NCBI GenBank assembly: GCA_002633005.1
Contig: NMRA01000398.1
Span: 257,202 to 321,201 of the forward strand
Length of the DNA stretch: 64,000 bases
From: Phoronis australis
Taxonomy: Eukaryota; Phoronida; Phoronidae
Reading direction: 5' to 3'
Part shown: positions 45,043-58,491 of the stretch, piece by piece
Numbering within the stretch: the stretch's first letter is position 1
Layout of the letters: the number at the start of each line of letters is the position of its first letter
Position numbers and translations under genes: made by a program
Notes under the pieces: model-generated
Database searches by the model: none
Told to the model about the DNA's origin: nothing
Seen by the model: the letters and a program-made list of their open reading frames with translations, nothing else

Positions 45043-46500
45043 TATCACAAATTTTCAATACTAACAAAATGCAATACCTTTCAAATGTATTAAAGGTATC
45101 ATAAAAAACAAAGCTTCGCGTTTCTTCTGCAAAAATTATTTCATGAAAGGAAGCCCCATTGATATCCAAAATGCCATTCGATGATTCCAAGTACTAAGGT
45201 TGCTCGCTTACAAGAATTGTATTGTTGTGTAAAATATTTACAGAAACACTGCTTTCATTCGTGCTTGTCCACTGTCACCCTGTTTTATAATTAAAGATAC
45301 CCAATGTTGTAAACTGACTGCTGGCATTGCCTTCTAGTAAATAGTAGCCATGCTCAGGGCTGCAGCCACTTTGCCTTCCAGTATAACTTACATGTAGCTG
45401 ATCCCAGAATCAAAATTGAGGAAGCGGAATGATCAGATCGACTGAGTTTTCAGTCAAGTAAAACCATATATTTCTCAATTTTCCGTCAATAGTGGAGTGC
45501 TTGTTGTTATTATCTTTCAGTTAAAATTTTGTTAGTCACTCTCCATGTTACGTTTTCTTATCTTCCAAAATGAGTACTGCTAACGTGTACATATACTTCA
45601 TGAAGCGCATTCAAGCGCCTTTTTTCAGCTGCATTGTATACTAAATTTTTGACTCATTTTTAAGAATTAGAATTGTTTGATCCCCTGGCTATCGTAAGTA
45701 GCAAAACATTTGACCTCGCTTACTATATAACCGTCCCGTGACCGCTCCTCATTCGCCATCGCTTTCGGTTACATATGTTTGTTTACTGAATGATATCTCT
45801 ACAACCGCACTGCAACATTTTGAACCATTTCCTCTATTAACGAATAATTGGACCAAGGAATAAACCCAGCAACCACTTTCCCTTTCAAAAACTATTGACA
45901 AAGTAGACGGTGGCCTCTTTCTGGAAAAACTCATTTTACAGTACAGTGTACATTGAAGGACCGAGGACTAGCATGTCTTCACAACCAATTAACAGCATTA
46001 TGTTTCACCCTCCCTAAATCAACGACCATCACAAGTTTACCCCATACGTCTATTCTTATCCCCCTCCTTCTTATTTCGGTAAATGATCTCCGCAAATCCA
46101 CTTCTCTGCAGACTCTGTATGAGGTGATGATGTACACTTTTGTGGTCAAAACCAACAAACAACAAAGCTAAAATCGATGGCGAACCTATTTATTTTGATT
46201 AAGTTGATATTGACGGCACATCGATGACACTAGGGTTCTCTTTCATGACAGTTACCCAAGACTATAACACATAAATTTGGTCATACTTTGGCACGTTACA
46301 ATATCTGCAAAAGGAGTTGTTGAGCGATACAATGTACATCGTCGAAATAGACACACACATTGTTTCGCTAACTTCGGAATATGGAATCAAAGACACAAGT
46401 AATTTGGATTCACAAGAAAACTTAAAATAAAAGCATTTATGGGCGTTAAAACCCACAGCGTAATTTCAGGATTTAAAGGCATGACATTATTTCAGAACAA
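45043..46500. other. Intergenic, no gene recognised
   Basis: Only short open frames without family resemblance. Confidence 0.45.
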
Positions 46501-46504
46501 ATAT

Positions 46505-47010
46505 CTCTGGTGAATCCATTGCACTGTGGAGCAATGGCCAGGGTCTCAGAAATCGCAAACTGAAGCTGAGTGAAGCGGCACTAGTTTAATGACAAAATGG
46601 CACCGCCAAGGAGCTCAGCAGATGTCCGATAAACATCAACGAGAAATGCAATTGGCAGTTTAATCACACAACTAGAATGGAGTTTATTTTTGTAGCTCTG
46701 ACAAAACCTAATAACTTCAAAAAATCCCAACGGTTTTCATAAACAAGTTTTTCGGCCAGAAAGCCGTATGTACATGTAGTTTCTTTTAAGAGATAAAGTG
46801 ATTCTATGTTCAGCAAGTATTTTTGCTGATACCAGGCTCACCGTAAAATCTGACAAGCCCTTTCTTCTCACCACGCATAAAGATCTGTCGCTCAGCTAAT
46901 TCAGACTCGTTATTAAGCTTTTTAATTTAAAAAAAAAATAAATTTTCCAATTAATGAATACGGTAATTCTCAACGGTTATTCCCAATAAAGGAGACATTA
47001 CGTCTATTGT
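46505..47010. repeat. Segmental duplication, 5' flank before channel copy 4
   Basis: Partner of 32221-32720. In copy 3 this flank is followed by exon 1 a few hundred bases later; here it is followed after about 400 bases directly by exon 2. Confidence 0.75.
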
Positions 47011-47411
47011 AAGCTATTTTGACCCCACGTATCCGAATTTGACAGTCAGGGACGTAGAAGAGGGAGCCACCAAAGCAGACCCCTGAATATACCAATATAC
47101 CAAGAACGACAATGAGGTAGTTCAAACATCAGTCATCAAGACATATCCCGTCTCCAGAATCCATGAGCTGCAGTTGCGCCCAATTACCTGGTCACCCAGT
47201 ACAATCGGGTCAGGGCAAACGTGAAAACTTTTTTGTTTGGTTTTTAAATGATTATTAAGAAGTATTCAGTACAATAAATATGCATAACTAGAAACCTCCA
47301 AGAGGCATTCTATCTGGGCTAAAGGGAACTAATGACATTTTGCTTAATATTTACACCTTCGGGTTGAACTAATTAACCAAGGCATGAACTTGACAATATT
47401 TGTGCTTCAAG

Positions 47412-48790
47412 GTAGTATTGCTTCTCTGCAGTCTCACAACAGCAGCAGTCAATGTGGTGTTGTCTATCAAAAGCTACATGTACTACAGTTATCCATACCA
47501 CCAAACGGCGGCAAAGATATACACAGCTGACAAGCCCTTCCCCAGTTTCTGTGTGTAATACTGCTCCCACCACAACGACTAAAATGGAAATTATTTATAT
47601 GAAAATGTTATCAACGGCATCAACATGTCAATCAAACGACATCAAGTTTTATCACGAAAAGAACAAAAAGTATGGAGGCTTTCCAGTCATTTACGATAAC
47701 GTTGACCGAATTGGTGACTACATGTGGAAAATGGAGGTTATCATAATTGATTGCAAGTATGGCAATAACAAGTGTAACGACGGCAAAATAACCGGATTTT
47801 TAAATCCTTACTATGGACAATGTTTCACCCTCAACATGGACGACGATTCTTGAAGAAAACTGGTGACGAGAACGGTCTATCGCTGATCAAATATTCATAC
47901 ATGCATAGAACAAGTAACCAGCAGCGGATAATCCAGTCTTTGATGTATTCCTCTTTGATAGATGCTAACTTTCACGGACTTAAAGTAAATAGGCATGATG
48001 AAGGAGAGTTTGTAAATCTGTCGAGGAATTCTTTAAAAATAGCGCCTGGACTATCTACATCCAGTTTGATTCACCCCATAAAGAAAAAGCGACTTGGGCC
48101 GCCTTTTGAGGCAAATTGTACCAAGAATTCATATTGGAATTCTAAAGAAACTTGTCTACGTGCTTGTGAAAAATCGTACGTGGTTGATAGATGTCACTGC
48201 AAAGATTCCGACCTGCCTATGAGATACTAGCCTGTTGTGCCGTTTTGTGGTAACGTCTCGGGTATCGGCCACTGCACCAAAGCAATGTGGTCGAACGAAG
48301 TAGACTGTATGTTAAAAGCAAAATACGAGCTCCAATTTGAATACCAAAAACGCTGTGATTGCCAAGAAGCTTGCGTAGAGTACAGTTTTAAGTTGTCAAT
48401 CTGCGTTTATTTGACCCAGTGACTACGCACCAGCAGCGTTTCACAAGCTTTTTGTCGAGAATAAGACATCGTTTATCGCCTAGAAGGAGATGTCTAAATA
48501 CAGTATGGAGTTAATGTTGTGGAAAAAAATTAATAAATCGGGACTTTGCGCAAGTGAATGTTTTCTTCAATAATGACGAAGTCGAAGTGATCACCGAGAC
48601 AGCCAAGTATCCCAATTGGACGTGGAGCCTGATGTCAGAAATCGGAGATCACGGGACTTTTGGTGTGGCGTTTCTATTCTGACATTGATCGATGCGCTAT
48701 TTTTTGTTGAACGTCATGCTCAGTAGATGAAATTCACGTGGGGTCAGCAATGTTGCCAATGTATCACAAGTTCATAATGTTGAAAAATGA
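47412..48790 (+). pseudogene. DEG/ENaC channel copy 4, exon 2 only, pseudogene
   Basis: Begins VVLLLCSLTTAAVNVVLSI-like after a CAAG acceptor (47411). Recognisable blocks are V-S-V-C-N, FYHEKNKKYGGFPVIYDNVD, EGEFVNLSRNSLKIAPG, RCHCKDSDLP, KRCDCQEACVEYSFKL and YPNWTWSL, and it ends at 48790. Damage relative to copy 3: an in-frame three-base insertion near 47477, two bases lost near 47547 and one lost near 47850, a TAG at 48228, a frame change near 48395-48420, TAC to TAG near 48481, and losses in the TM2 region near 48645-48715. Exon 1 was sought back to 39700 and not found. The protein could not pass the membrane twice. It is clearly a dead member of the cluster. Confidence 0.92.
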
Positions 48791-50450
48791 TGCACCCAGA
48801 CATCACGTTGTGTGCTCACAGTGTTTACTTTTAAGAATAGGACGAAAAATACATGTACATGATTGTAGCTTAGGTATATTTATGAGGTTAGCAAAGCATT
48901 CCAACGAAGAAAGATATGGAGTTCGCTACCTGCCTTCATTTACATGTAGATATGAGTATGAGCCTTTGAGTGCTTGGGTGCTAGAACATTAATAACATAC
49001 ATGTACTTATCTAGAAATCACTGTTAGTAAGAACATCTCTATTATATCAACATGTTGTCAAAGTGGGGGCGCTTGTCCATTTACAGGGTTTCTGCGGCAA
49101 CTGCGGTGGATGATTTGGATATTCGCCTTCAAATGTCCGCAGTGTCTTCAACATGTTCTTGTTGTTTCTAGACATATGACTAAACTGTGATCATAGGGTG
49201 AAAACATCCAAAATCAAAATAGAAAATGAAAATCAAGTTTTATTGATAAAAGGTGTCCCAAAAATAGTGACAATGAGATTTAAAAAAAAATTACATAGTA
49301 ACAAGACGAAGGTTTTCGTAAAACCGGTAACGATAGGTACGTCTCATGCATCAGTTTAAGAAGTGCATCCTTACAGGTGTCCTTTCCGTGGCTTTTTAAG
49401 GTGCTCAAATCGAAAGTGTTTGTCCAGTATTCTGATCTGTCTTGCTTGTGCAATTATGGTCCTCTTAGGGACTGAGAGTATTATCAATATGCATTGATTA
49501 GTGCCCACGTCGGTTTATCATAAAAAGTGTGTAATGTTAGCGTTTTTTATGCAAATTGGCTAAAAACTCTGGCGGCCATACCATCCTTGGTGCCACAAAT
49601 CACACCTTTGTCAACATGATTGGTGTGAAATTTTCTCCAGCACAAGAAACAGTGTATGGTTATCGATAACAGATCAATGCCAGAACACGTGTAAACCACC
49701 GAAGCTTTTAGGCTTGTATATCCGAGTGTTCAAGTTCAAGGTACACCATTAAAACTGTTTACTCTAACATCAGGATAAATTCACAGAGAAGTCGATTAAA
49801 AGTCAAGGGGAAAATACGCCTTTTCAAATTCATTTCCGAACAAAGTGGTGTGTGGCTGTTGATTATCTGCGTGTGTATATGTGGCATAAAATTAGATCTT
49901 AGATATTATTATTTTCACCAGTTTTGAAGACGTCATAATGAAAGGTATATTCATTTTCTACTCACAGAATTCCTTGTTACTTTTCATTTTCAAAGTAAGA
50001 ATAGCTTCTTGCAGTTATTCTGCTGGAAGAAATTAATAAAAACACTTTATGGGCAACAATATTCTATAATTCATAAACATTACTTGTATTCAAGATAATG
50101 TTTCCAATTCTCACAACTGACACCAGAAGAATTCAAATAACATTCTTTGTTATAACGATACATGCGCTCAATTAAATAATGTACAATCTACCGCCTGAGG
50201 TTAGTTGAACACTTCGTTGAATGGATTTTAGCGCTAGTTAGTTTAGTCGAAACTTACGCCGAAATAAATCAAGTTCAGCACAATCCAAGGTAATTTCAAA
50301 TTTAATTAAATTTGGTGTAAATGTTTAGTTTAAATTTTATTTTTGGTGAAGAACCACCACCTAAAATGGCGAGTGACATATGACCCATGCGTTGTGAGTA
50401 CTCACCTAGCTGCAGCCATATGCAATGAGACGCCCGCGGAAACAACCCTC
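48791..50450 (+). other. 3' flank of channel copy 4, partly duplicated
   Basis: 49690-50450 aligns with 39890-40550 behind copy 3. 48791-49690 has no counterpart there that I can see and no gene. Confidence 0.6.
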
Positions 50451-51310
50451 CCCCCTTAAAAATAAAAATAATAGTCAAATAAGGCAACTACACAGATGAC
50501 TGAGGGTTACGAAATGCTTGTTTTAGTGATACCTTCCGACTACGAAACTCAAATTTATTGGGGTTCGTTTGCATGATTCATAAAATTGGTTCTTATGCCT
50601 GATTCGTGAGTGGTTTATGCAGAAAATGCGATGCTCAAGCGTATGTATCAATGGTACCCTTGTAATTGCTAGCACTAACCAAACCGGCACATTTAAGGAA
50701 CCTTAGGCGGTTTTACCCGGTAATATTTCGCCTCTTTATACGTACCATTCTCCAACAAAGATGAATCAAATCATCTGCCATTCCGTTCTCTCAGTGAGCC
50801 AAGTGAATACTTTAGTTCTTGAATTTATCCTGAATTGCGTAGATTCTAGCACTTACCGTGATTCACTGTATTCCAAAACGCTGGGTTTTTCAAGTAAATC
50901 TTTCGGTTTTAAAAGAGAGAAGCTACTTGTGTTTAAAAGTCTGATATGAGTTTAATATGACTTTTGCGACAAACCTTTTAATTTAATTTAGTAGAAACGA
51001 AACCAAAAGGCATTGATTTGAGGCAACTTTTTTCAAGTTTAGGTCAGATCCCGAGTAAGTTCAACACAAGTCGGTCACGCAATGGGTTACTGAACGTACA
51101 TGTACATTTCATTTTTGCGATCTCGAATCAAACCTGGGGAGAGATCACACGTTAATATACACCACATTGCCATTTCAGGTAGAACAATCGTGTATGAGTT
51201 CGGTCATCTTCGATGGGGATGTTTCGACGAATAAACACAGCAAAGGAGAGTTATCCATTTTTCTATCATGACTCTAACGAAAATGTCGGGACAGTCAATC
51301 GTTCAAAAGA
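50451..51310. other. Intergenic, no gene seen
   Basis: AT-rich with short, motif-free frames. Confidence 0.45.
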
Positions 51311-51317
51311 GGTAACA

Positions 51318-51462
51318 TGGGTGGCGCACCATAGGGGTCTGGAGCGGGCTATATTCCCCCACTTTTTTCAGGGCTACACCGCCCATGATCTATGGGCGGT
51401 GCACCACAGAGAGGCTAGAGGGTGTTAGCCACCTACTTTTTTTAGTTCTGCGCCACTCATGG
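51318..51462. repeat. Dispersed repeat: two ~72 bp units with palindromic joints
   Basis: Unit 1 starts ATGGGTGGCGCACCATA and unit 2 ATGGGCGGTGCACCACA. Each continues with a G-rich block, a TA(T/G) centre, a C-rich block and a T run, and ends GCGCCAC(T/-)CATG-like. The junction forms a hairpin with arms CACCGCCCAT/ATGGGCGGTG (51377-51401). The partner at 58790-58930 is in the opposite direction. Confidence 0.75.
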
Positions 51463-51817
51463 GAAAGTATAAAATAATTCCTAATGGTTGGTAACTGTGC
51501 ACAAACGTAAATTGACCACCCGTAAACATAAGTTTAGTGCTTTAACCCTCGTGTGGGTCAAATGCAAAGTAAGGTCGCTGCTCGAAACAACAGACATTTA
51601 GGTACTTAACTTCAACGATTCTACATCAAAAACGCCAAGACCAACCCCAGCAGCCAATTAACTGTCAAATTGGAACACTCGCAAACAATGTCTGACGACA
51701 TGTTAACTGATATCGAAATACGAGCATTTATTGGTGGAAAAACATTACGTAGAGTAGGGATAACCAATCACAGCACTTGTCATCCTCAATAATTGTGCTT
51801 AGTGAGAAAAGTAGTCA

Positions 51818-51832
51818 AATACTGCCGCTCAT
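51818..51832 (+). repeat. 15-base direct repeat left of the Penelope fragment
   Basis: AATACTGCCGCTCAT, identical to 52775-52789. Either a target-site duplication of a 5'-truncated insertion or part of an element-borne direct repeat. Confidence 0.7.
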
Positions 51833-51934
51833 AGATTAATTCTTATTGACACAAGCAAGCAAAAACGCTGTACCTTGACAATTTCGGATGCTCACAGCAG
51901 TCAGTCATCTTCGGAAGCTATTGTACACTAGGAG

Positions 51935-52650
51935 TTATTAGAACTCTGTTTGAACGCTCTAGAAGTATAAAAACACACGAGGAAGACAGGACTGTAGAGG
52001 GAAATCATATAGAAGATGTGTTAGTTAAATGTGGTTAACCCAAGTGGTCTACCAACAAGGTAAAACAGACGCTATCGAATACAGACTTTATTGAGAGGAA
52101 TCGGCAACCGGAAGAGGAGAGAACAGGTAAGGTAGTCATCCCGTATATTAAAGGTCTTTCGGAATCTGCACAACGTGTGTTCAGAAAATTTGGCATAGTT
52201 ACTGCTATGAAGCCGTGTACGACAATCAGGAATAATTTAGTTCACCCCAAAGACAGAATAAGTGAGAATAAAAAGTGTGAATGTGTTTATCGCATTCCTC
52301 GCCTCAACTGTGAGTCAGTGTACATCGGGGAGACTGGGTGAGAGTTGTCAGTCAGGCTTAATGAACACAGAAAAGAGGTGGATGAGCTGTCTCAGCGTAG
52401 AGTCACGCGTTCAGAGAGGAGATGGTCTCAGAATAATATCAAAAAATCTGCAGTGACGGACCATGCTATTGCTTTTAACCACGTAATTAACTGGAAAGAC
52501 GCTCGTCCCGTCGAGTCGGAAAATAACTTGAGATCTACACGGATTAGAGAGTCTATTTGGGTGAAAAAAGTGGCTCACTTATGAACAGAGACGATGGGGG
52601 ATATAAATGGTCTAATATTTGGAACAGTGTCATAACATCGCCACCTAGTG
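51935..52650 (+). mobile_element. Penelope-like element fragment with GIY-YIG endonuclease
   Basis: Translates to G-V-I-R-T-L-F-E-R-S, then H-I-E-D-V-L-V-K-C-G and VVIPYIKGLSESAQRVFRK. Next are MKPCTTIRNNLVHPKDRI, CVYRIPRLNCESVYIGETG, VRLNEHRKEV and AVTDHAIAFNHVINW, ending N-R-D-D-G-G-Y-K-W-S. This is the junction from the reverse transcriptase tail to the GIY-YIG domain and C-terminus of Penelope-like elements. The Arg after Y-I-G-E-T-G is replaced by a TGA stop, and a TAA breaks the segment near 52036. The 5' part including the polymerase core is missing. Confidence 0.88.
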
Positions 52651-52774
52651 TCCAATAGCTTCCAAAGATGGCTGCTGTGAGTAGCCGAAACTGTCAAGGT
52701 ACAGCGTTTTTGGTTGGTTGTGTCTATAAGAACTAATCTATGTGTTCTCTACTAATGTTATGAAATTACTTAGT

Positions 52775-52789
52775 AATACTGCCGCTCAT
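52775..52789 (+). repeat. 15-base direct repeat right of the Penelope fragment
   Basis: AATACTGCCGCTCAT, identical to 51818-51832. Confidence 0.7.
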
Positions 52790-55700
52790 TTACCGTTATT
52801 TATGGTATAATATGGAAGGTCATGGCGTTCATTCTAGGTTGTGATGGCAACCTAGTATTTGACTACGGGGACTATAATGAGCAATGTGGCTCTTTCATCT
52901 TTACCGCCCGACACCGAACAAGCGCCCATATGCCTCAAGTTTGTACAAAAATCGTGTGTTGGTAGACATGGCAGACTGGCGCGGGTTACGTTCACGCGCC
53001 AAACCTATGTCCGTGGAGCTAATTAACTTTTAACTGAACTCGCTTTTCTTCTATTTTCTCCGTTTTAGTTTATTGAACTCACGTTCGTGAATTAACCTAT
53101 CGCAAGCGCCACCCCCATGCAAAAAGTCACGTGACACCCGAAAAGAAAACAAAACGTCATAGGCAATTACATGTACTTGTACACTGTCGCTTAAGGACGT
53201 TACTGGCGGAATCGATGAGTGATTTTACACTCTCCGAAAACACTTCGACAAAGACAAGAGGCGATGGTTTTTAGCTTGGAATCGCATGTTCATAATTTGG
53301 GAAATTGTAAAGTCGACGATGAAAAAATAAGTGTTCGAGGAAAAGTATTTCATAGCCAGCCAAAATACGAAGAAGGGGTCATCTTCACTTGAAAACTGAC
53401 TAGGCCACTGATGCGATATGTTCATGTAAAGCTGGGTACTTACCATGAAGTCGAATTATCTGAACGATGCCATATAGTTCATTATATTTCGAACCAAATC
53501 AATAAATATTCACCGATATTTCTATTCTGCCGTCTGCTAAATTCCGCAAAATTAAGAATAGGTCACAACTTATGGGATTCTCTGAGTAAAGTAGGTCGAG
53601 TCGATAGCACTCTTTACACTTTTCTAATCTTCGATCGAAATATTTTGATTAAAAAATCAGGTTCATAGCTCAGGCACATACTCATCTCATCCTAGGCAAG
53701 AATTAGCCCCAGTAGGTCTAGGGTTGTGTCCAAGTCAAATTAATGCATGGAATTGGCCGTTTAAGTTAGGCCAAACTTCTGATGAACATATTTTTTGAAG
53801 TTTCATTGCATACAGGTAGCTTTCGTTTAATTTTAGGCTTAGCATCATCACTAAGCTGTAGTATGATTACGAAAGATGACAAGCCTAGTGGCAAAAATGG
53901 CTGTTTACAAAAATAACTAAAATGTTTGTTTAAATCTTCATAAATCCATGTATCATGTTTGAACAATTACAAAATGAGCTCTCCCTAACTCTACAGGTAT
54001 AGTGTATACTAGAGCTTCTCAACAAAAAGTTGTTTACTTTTTCGTGACAACAGCTCGAACGAGGCTTTGAGTTCAGTAATCTGGTGCTCCTCCCAATTTT
54101 GGCAGTTGAACGCTAGCCTACGGGTAAATGAATAACAAAAATGTACCTCTGCTACGACACAAAACGACGTCCGTTATAGGTAGAAATAAATTAAAAATAT
54201 GTCATTAAAAACAATTGTACAATTTCCGGGGACTAGGCTAGTGCTGGGATATCCAGCAGTTGCCGAGAGAAAGGCGCCCAGACGAGGGAATCTCCAGAGT
54301 CAAACGGCTGTCAGAATTACAGAACTCCAGCGTCAGAAATGAAGGTCTCAAATGCACTTAAAAAACAACGAGAGTCTTCATGTTGGGCTCTCTGGCGAAA
54401 TGGCCTTAAAGACAATTTCCGGGCATGTTTTTGTAGAAAGAACACAGAAAAAGGCAGAATTTGTAAGCTCGGGTGAGAAACTGCATGTATCTGGAAAATG
54501 CAGTGTACATTGAACTCCGAGAGCCATCACGACACCTGGCCATTGCTCTCGTCCACATCGTGCGCATAATAACAATATGTTGTTTCGTGGGTGCGCGCGG
54601 CCTTGGCGACAGGTTATTTCGAAGTTGGCAAAAGAAGTAAGGTTCCCCGTTGACGCCAACATTCATATATTTAGTAACACGGGATCCCCAGATCAAGCCA
54701 TCTCAATAACACCATTTACGTTCCTCATATACTTGAGCAAACGATTGGTCGAGGTCATTTTTATTACCTGTATCAAACAATTACTGATCATTTCCTATTA
54801 ATGATATCATGTCTTCATTTACATTTAGGGACTGTCACCCTTTAAGTTGACTTGCTGATCCATAGCCCTCCTTATCCAGCTTTTTAATTTTCTCCAACCC
54901 CACTGATGGCGGAGGCGCTAATGATATAATCTACTTAATCTATCTGTCTGTATTAGGGAAATCGTTTGACCTTGATATTAAGTGAGGTCCCCTTTTGGAA
55001 GTCATTTTTTATGGATTGAACTGTCCTTTATTTCTATTGTTGATAACCTTACATATTAGGAAGCCCCCTCTCTTGCTAAATGCCCCCTCCTATAAATCTG
55101 GTACTGTCAACTACTCACAAACTCTTGTACTGTCATGTGAAGTACAACAGCATCAAGACATACGGCTCGTATTACCAAAGACGTAAAAAAGTGATATTGA
55201 AAGAACATAGACTTGCCGACTGGCATCTACCACTTAAAGTGTAAATGATTTGACGACAATTTGTGAATTACACAAGATAATGAATCCCGAAGACTTATAA
55301 CGTTAAAAGGATCGATAATTTTCCCAAGAATTCCAAGAATAGTGTTAATATTGCCGCAGATCGTTATTAGAAATTCATTGCTGATGAAGAGAAAGATTTT
55401 TGTAGAAAATTCACCCGTCAATAAGACTACCGGACATTTTTGAGCGTGTTAAGTTTAGGTGTAAACATGCATTTCTAACAAATAAGGGTAAACACGGTTT
55501 TAGTATGGCAAATTTGACTTGAGGCTATCACTGACTTGATTAAACCAGAATTCACGTCAATGCGAGCAAACTTGAAAATTTTCTTGGACCAGGGAGGCCG
55601 CCAAACTCCTCGTGTGATGCATCCCACACATCTGGGTGCATACTTTCGAGAATTGTCTAAAATACATAAAGTAATTTACTGAGTTGAGAAATGTCTCGCA

Positions 55701-58490
55701 ACAAAATGCTACTAGCTAACTGCATTTTACCCAAAGGGAGTGCTTCAGTGTTATACACTCATTTGTAAAGTGTTTAAAGAACTTATCCGACACAAGCATA
55801 CAGGTGTATCAAGTAAATCAATGAGTTGAGGAAATAGGTATTAAGATGACACAGCACACATAAAATGGATTAGTTTAAAACGCCGAATATGTAATTACTT
55901 GCAGATTATTTACACTTCCATTAACTCACCAGGGATGATTTTGATACTAAATTCCAGTGTTTGAATATTTAACGATTAGTTAATTTTCGTAATGTACAGC
56001 CCTAAATTGTTGACTTGATCTACATGTACCTGAAGAATGATGACTCGTGGGTCGATTTCATATCGACTGCGGAAAAGATCGGAAATGAAAAATAAGAAAA
56101 ATATTTTTGTCAAAACTCTGTGACGCAATAATTTGCCATGAGGCTTCTCAAATCTTCAACCACAGACATTTAAAATGTACGCGTTGGAATTGGAAGTTTT
56201 GTAGTTTAAGACTACGAACCTTTTTCAAACTTTTTTCTAGTTGCGACATGAAATAACTTACCGGGAAACACCATTCCAACGCAAACTCATTAAGACGTTC
56301 ACATTGAAGGTTTGATACGACGGCATTTCTGCCCCATTCTGTATACAATGACAGCTGTTTCGTTAAACTTGTTACCCAATGCGCATGCGAATGACGTCAG
56401 CAAAGACTCATTGAGCCATGCCATCATTGTCTGGACAATGTAAACGTGTATCAAACGGAAAAAAAGTTCAAGTGTAAAGGCTGCACTTGTGCGAAGTGGC
56501 AAGTATTAAAAAAGAAACTGACGTGATTTTCCTCTTTTAATAATTTATGTACCTTATCAACTTTCCCAATTTGTACGCGTCTCATGTCTGCCCTGAATCC
56601 CGCACTCATTCATGGTATAAAGAGGAAAATTATTATGATTATTTTTAAATTGACATTGTGGTCGAAAATGAGTATTGGGATTATTGTTGCAAGGGGCAAT
56701 TTCTTTGAAGTTCTAACCTTCGAGCAGAGCTATTGCACCAGACAATCTTATATGTTTTTGAGTTTTGTTTACAGATCGCTACAAGCACGTGTCGACGCTA
56801 TCTGTCAGACGTTCGTCGAAATCACGACCGGTGACTTTACCTGTTAGTTACTCTTAAAGCATGCTATATGTAACATTAATGCATAGATGAACACGGCAGT
56901 CCCGGATAGTCAGATCCTGCTGAATTTATATCTGTGATGATGTGTGCATATTTTGGGTTTTATCAATCGTCCAACGGCCAGTACGACTCTGACAGTACGA
57001 AAGTTACATTGGCGAACACGGGTAAACATGGACAGAAGTGGCAGCAATTCTTAATCGACACCACTTCCACATAGATCACCATGGTCCGCACCGGACAGTC
57101 ACAGCAAAACCATAGACCAAAACCGACCAACTCGGCAGAGATACGGGCTTTATCAAGTGGGTCAGCACATTTCCGTCAGCACAGTGTTAGGCTGCGGCCG
57201 CCAGAAGGTCTAGGCTCTATTCGTCTTGATTCTGATCTCAGATGTAAATTTATACTTTTATTTCTTGCCAATAATGCCACTTAAAACCAATACTCCCTTT
57301 ATATTGACCAGATTATTAAACTGAACGAGTTGAGAGCTATTATAGCTGTAAGCCATAGTCCACCACGGATTCCCGTTTTTCTTTTGCTAGGAATCAATAA
57401 AAATAATCCGGTAACATTAAATTCATGCATGACATTTAGATGAAGTATTGAAAGACACTCAGCCCTTTATTATCAGCAGCTCAGAACGCTGAATGAGTTT
57501 CATGAACTTGGACGAGCCCTTAGTTTAGGACCATTTTGCTAATTCCAGTCTTCCAGTGTTTGCGGTATTTCACTGGGAATTCGAGAAACGAGAAGCTCCG
57601 CACTGAATAATGACAGTGTTTTTGTTTTTTCATAACACGAAAATAAAAATTACTTTGAAAATTAACTATCTAATTGTTACTTCGAAAACGTTTGGTTTCA
57701 TATGAAAAGAGCACCGTGCGGTTGTAAGTTTAGACTTATGGCGTGAATTGTAGTGCGCTGTTAACAATATACATGTGACGTCATCATTTTCAATTACCGC
57801 CACGTTCAGAAACGACCAGCCACGGATGTTCAAATGTGATGATGGTTTAATGTCAATGAATCGAAACGTTGGCTACTTGGATTATGAATCGCAGTTCAGT
57901 TTTAGTTTTCAGCTCCTCCGGTAGTATTGACTAAAGGCAATTGTAAGTGGTAGGATAACCTCCCACTGGAAGCCTACCAAATAATCGTTGGCGCCAGATG
58001 ACCATCATTTAGTCGGTTCCGTGTGCATTGCACGTGACATGTCATTGGTGTGGCTGTAAACAATGTGTGTTTGGCAAACGAGCAAATTAGATAAAGTATG
58101 GTGAAGGCTAACGACGAGGTAATCGTTTTAAAAATTTGAAAAAGGAACTGTCACAAGTCCTAATAAACACATAAACACTGGAACGACTTATCGGATGTAC
58201 ATTAAGTACCTTCGTCATCGTTTGGTGGACTAGATAGCGAGGACAAATACTACCACAGTACACATTCATTCATAAACATCAGGCGTTGCGCCGTGTTCCT
58301 TCGTGGTGACTGGGTGATATTGCACTTTTTAAAACATGCACAATGCCTTGGTTTGCTGTCAATTTCATTTTTACAGTTTTTTAATAAACGGAAAGAAAAT
58401 CTTTGAAAAGCAAACTGTCAAGAGTATTAGTTTTGGGCCAAATGAGAAGCAAAAAGTGGAAAACCAAAACGACTCTGGCGTGTAGCGTGA
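52790..58490. other. Long intergenic stretch, no gene recognised
   Basis: 5.7 kb in which I see no family-like frame. Open frames up to about 95 codons exist (for example near 54400-54690, both overlapping on the minus strand, and 56584-56847) but lack motifs and conserved context. Confidence 0.45.
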
Positions 58491-58491
58491 A

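Noticed and set aside
54378-54696. Two overlapping minus-strand frames of about 95 codons
   Set aside because: Two frames over the same DNA with no family resemblance; probably chance.
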